Position numbers and translations under genes: made by a program. Positions 5,905 through 7,984 of a DNA stretch of 7,984 nt are shown here, piece after piece. Every line of letters begins with the position of its first letter. Positions within the stretch are counted from its first letter, which is position 1. The stretch lies in the NCBI GenBank assembly GCA_023247835.1, contig JAHFFU010000037.1, forward strand, positions 1-7,984, given 5' to 3'. Origin of the DNA: Candidatus Bathyarchaeota archaeon. GTDB lineage: Archaea; Thermoproteota; Bathyarchaeia; 40CM-2-53-6; FEN-987. The notes beneath the pieces are model-generated. The model was not told where the DNA came from and did not search any database. It saw only the letters and a list, made by a program, of their open reading frames with translations.

Positions 5905-7296
5905 ATGACACAGAAAGCGGAAGCCGTTGTCCTAGGGGGTGGGCCGGGCGGGTATGTTGCGGCCATCAGGCTGGGCCAACTCGGGAAAGAAACAATCCTA
6001 ATCGAAAAAGACCAGCTAGGTGGAGTCTGCCTAAACATAGGCTGCATCCCATCCAAAGCGCTCATCCGCGTTGCGAAGCTCAAGAAAAGACTCGAAGCCG
6101 CCAAACAGATCGGCCTTGAGGTCTCAGGGCTTAAGATAGATTTCCCTAAGGTCCAGGCCTGGAAACAAAGCGTAGTTGACCGATTAACTTCAGGCGTCGA
6201 ATACCTGTGTAAAGGCAATAATGTCAAGGTCATCATAGGAGTAGGGTCCTTCAAAGGGACCCACCAACTTGAAGTCAAAACTACCACTGGAACGGAGTCG
6301 ATAGAAACTAAGGACACTATCATAGCTACAGGGTCACAGTCCTTCGAGCTTCCGAGCTTCAAGTTTGACGGTACTCGCATAATCAGCTCAACCGAGGCTC
6401 TGGCCCTCCAAGAGATCCCCAAGAACTTCGTCGTAATCGGCGGAGGAGTCACCGGTTTGGAAATGGGAACGATGTACGCTGAGTTGGGAAGTAAGGTTAC
6501 GATTATCGAAATGTTAGAGCAGCTACTGCCCGGAACCGATTTAGACCTGGTGAGAATCGTTGAGCGTTCTCTACGTAAACTTGGCGTGGATTATCATGTG
6601 AAATCGAAAGCCAAGGAGTTTCGGAATGGGAAGGTGTACGCTGACTTGGAGGATGGCAAGGAAGCAGCTTTAGATGCGGACAAAGTCCTAATCACAGTAG
6701 GAAGGCGCCCGAACAGTGACCAGATAGGGCTGCAAGCTACCGGCGTGAAGACCGATACCCAGGGGTTCATTCAAGTTGACAAGAGAATGCAGACCAACGT
6801 GCCCGGCATCTACGCCATAGGAGACGTAGTCGGCCCCCCAATGCTCGCCCACAAAGCCAGCAAAGAAGGCATCGTAGCCGCAGAAGCCATAGCAGGCATG
6901 AACAGTGAAGCAGACTTCCGCGCAATTGCAGGAGTCATATTCACCGATCCTGAAATTGCAACCGTGGGCCTAACCGACGATCAAGCGAAGGAGAAAGGAT
7001 ACGACCCTATCGTTGGCAAGTTTCCATTTGCGGCCTTGGGACGCGCCATGCTTGCGGGTGAGACTGAAGGGTTCGTGAAAATAATCGCAGACAAGAATTC
7101 AGACGTGGTGCTGGGCGTTCACATTGTCGGCGCCGAGGCGTCGGATATGATCAGCGAAGCCGCGCTCGCCATTGAAATGGGCGCGACCTTAGAAGACGTT
7201 GGGTTCACAATACACCCCCACCCGACACTGCCAGAAAGCATCATGGAAGCGTCGGAAGCCGCAAAAGGAAAGGCAATTCACATCCTACAAAAATGA
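5905..7296 (+). CDS. lpdA: Dihydrolipoyl dehydrogenase, E3 component
   Basis: This FAD flavoprotein reoxidises dihydrolipoyl groups on E2 and reduces NAD+. The 463 residues are standard. The FAD-binding GGGPGG is at 11-16. The redox disulfide is C42/C47 in GGVCLNIGCIPSK. The NAD-binding motif VVIGGGVTGLEMG is at 176-188, the second FAD contact GIYAIGDVVG at 301-310, and the C-terminal catalytic dyad is H439/E444 in HPHPTLPE. All elements are intact, so the enzyme is expected to be active. Its ATG directly follows the E2 stop with no spacer, and no strong ribosome binding site is visible, which suggests coupled translation. The last codons overlap lipB by 4 nt (ATGA). E3 could also serve a glycine cleavage system or a second 2-oxoacid complex elsewhere in the genome. 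Confidence 0.96.
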   Translation: MTQKAEAVVLGGGPGGYVAAIRLGQLGKETILIEKDQLGGVCLNIGCIPSKALIRVAKLKKRLEAAKQIGLEVSGLKIDFPKVQAWKQSVVDRLTSGVEYLCKGNNVKVIIGVGSFKGTHQLEVKTTTGTESIETKDTIIATGSQSFELPSFKFDGTRIISSTEALALQEIPKNFVVIGGGVTGLEMGTMYAELGSKVTIIEMLEQLLPGTDLDLVRIVERSLRKLGVDYHVKSKAKEFRNGKVYADLEDGKEAALDADKVLITVGRRPNSDQIGLQATGVKTDTQGFIQVDKRMQTNVPGIYAIGDVVGPPMLAHKASKEGIVAAEAIAGMNSEADFRAIAGVIFTDPEIATVGLTDDQAKEKGYDPIVGKFPFAALGRAMLAGETEGFVKIIADKNSDVVLGVHIVGAEASDMISEAALAIEMGATLEDVGFTIHPHPTLPESIMEASEAAKGKAIHILQK

Positions 7297-7958
7297 CAAC
7301 TGAAGGAAACCTCCTGGACCTAGGCCTGCGTGATTACGACCAAGTCTGGAACCTACAGCGCAAGCTCCTCGAACTTCGGGTTAGGAAAACGGTTCCTGAT
7401 ACTCTGGTGTTAGTGGAGCATCCACACGTTTTTACTGTAGGCAAGGCCGTCGCTGGAGAGGCCCCAGCTAGCATAGATGGTGTCCCAGTTTTCAGGATAG
7501 AACGCGGCGGACAATGGACCTACCATGGCCCGGGACAGCTGGTTGGATACCCAATCCTCGACCTGAACGCACGTCAAAGGGACATACACGGCTTCCTGAG
7601 GAATATTGAGGAGACGTTAATCCGTGCCCTCGCCAAGTTCGGGATAGCCGGAGAGCGTCAGCAGCAAACGGGCGTTTGGGCAGGTAGCAAGAAGATAGCC
7701 TCCATTGGGGCGGCGATTCGAAACTGGGTGAGCCTCCACGGATTCGCACTCAACGTTAACACGGACCTGAACTACTTCCAGATGATAAGCCCCTGCGGGT
7801 TCCCAGGCTCAACGATGACCTCGATGAAGGCCCTGCTTGGGAAAGAGATGGACTTCCCCCTCGTCAAGAATGAAGTGCGAAAGAATTTCGAAGAAGTCTT
7901 TGGCCTTTGCCTTAATGATACCAACCCAGAAGCTCTGGAATCGGTCGCAGCCTCCTGA
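7293..7958 (+). CDS. lipB: Lipoyl(octanoyl) transferase LipB
   Basis: LipB transfers an octanoyl group, classically from acyl carrier protein, to the lipoyl-domain lysine of E2, producing the substrate of LipA. The 221 residues fit the family. Seen directly are LVLVEHPHVFTVGK (38-51), the signature RGGQWTYHGPGQLVGYP (71-87; most relatives have D-V or E-V where this has Q-W), the lysine K134 in SKKIASIGAAIRNW, HGFALNVNTDLNYF, and the nucleophile C168 in ISPCGF. Cys and Lys form the catalytic dyad in characterised LipB. The ATG lies within the ATGA overlap with the E3 stop, so the protein is translationally coupled to the dehydrogenase genes. An LplA-type lipoate ligase is unlikely, given the HPHVFTVGK and PCG motifs and the length. 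In an archaeon the octanoyl donor is an open question. Confidence 0.94.
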   Translation: MTTEGNLLDLGLRDYDQVWNLQRKLLELRVRKTVPDTLVLVEHPHVFTVGKAVAGEAPASIDGVPVFRIERGGQWTYHGPGQLVGYPILDLNARQRDIHGFLRNIEETLIRALAKFGIAGERQQQTGVWAGSKKIASIGAAIRNWVSLHGFALNVNTDLNYFQMISPCGFPGSTMTSMKALLGKEMDFPLVKNEVRKNFEEVFGLCLNDTNPEALESVAAS

Positions 7959-7984
7959 TTCTGCTGTGCTAAGTTGAGCTATGC

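Noticed and set aside
5901..6452. 183-codon open frame antisense to the start of E3
   Set aside because: The sense strand encodes canonical FAD and disulfide motifs here; the antisense translation shows no recognisable domain.
7959..7984. Sequence after the lipB stop as a terminator or start of another gene
   Set aside because: Only 26 nt with no T-rich run or hairpin; nothing can be supported.

Overview
The window holds a compact gene cluster for a lipoate-dependent 2-oxoacid dehydrogenase complex, together with the two enzymes that make its lipoyl cofactor. In order on the + strand these are lipA, E1-alpha, E1-beta, E2, E3 and lipB. To the left, a divergent minus-strand pair encodes membrane-anchored proteins: a DUF4349-type protein and, running off the left edge, a two-pass membrane protein that may be the N-terminal part of a membrane-bound regulator.

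The organism is most likely an archaeon, probably a mesophilic or moderately thermophilic lineage of the Thermoproteota/Thaumarchaeota-Bathyarchaeota sort or a relative. This is inferred from four things: frequent TTG starts (four of the eight genes), an archaeal-type TATA element in the divergent promoter region, a start that looks nearly leaderless, and protein flavour (E1-alpha/E1-beta/E2/E3 order and sequences like those of Thermoplasma/Sulfolobus-type clusters and Thermus branched-chain dehydrogenases). There is no rRNA or other marker, so a bacterial origin is not excluded.

Layout: 1-421 (-) partial membrane protein; 422-1321 (-) DUF4349 protein; 1322-1515 divergent promoter region; 1516-2448 lipA; 2449-2566 short spacer with a hairpin/T-rich element; 2567-7958 a tight run of E1-alpha, E1-beta, E2, E3 and lipB. 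Spacings in that run are 3 nt, 38 nt, 0 nt and a 4-nt ATGA overlap, so it is very probably one transcript.

How they work together: LipB places an octanoyl group on the conserved lysine of the E2 lipoyl domain (K43), and LipA inserts two sulfurs to make lipoyl. E1 (alpha2beta2, thiamine diphosphate) then decarboxylates a 2-oxoacid and acylates the lipoyl arm. E2 passes the acyl group to CoA, and E3 reoxidises the dihydrolipoyl arm with FAD/NAD+. The substrate (pyruvate, branched-chain 2-oxoacids or acetoin) cannot be settled from sequence. Every family in the + strand cluster is known. The less ordinary aspects are the classical LipA/LipB pair in a probable archaeon, where the octanoyl donor is unclear, and the paired membrane proteins on the minus strand. 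No stretch longer than 300 bases lacks a gene, and no RNA gene, mobile element or CRISPR array was seen.
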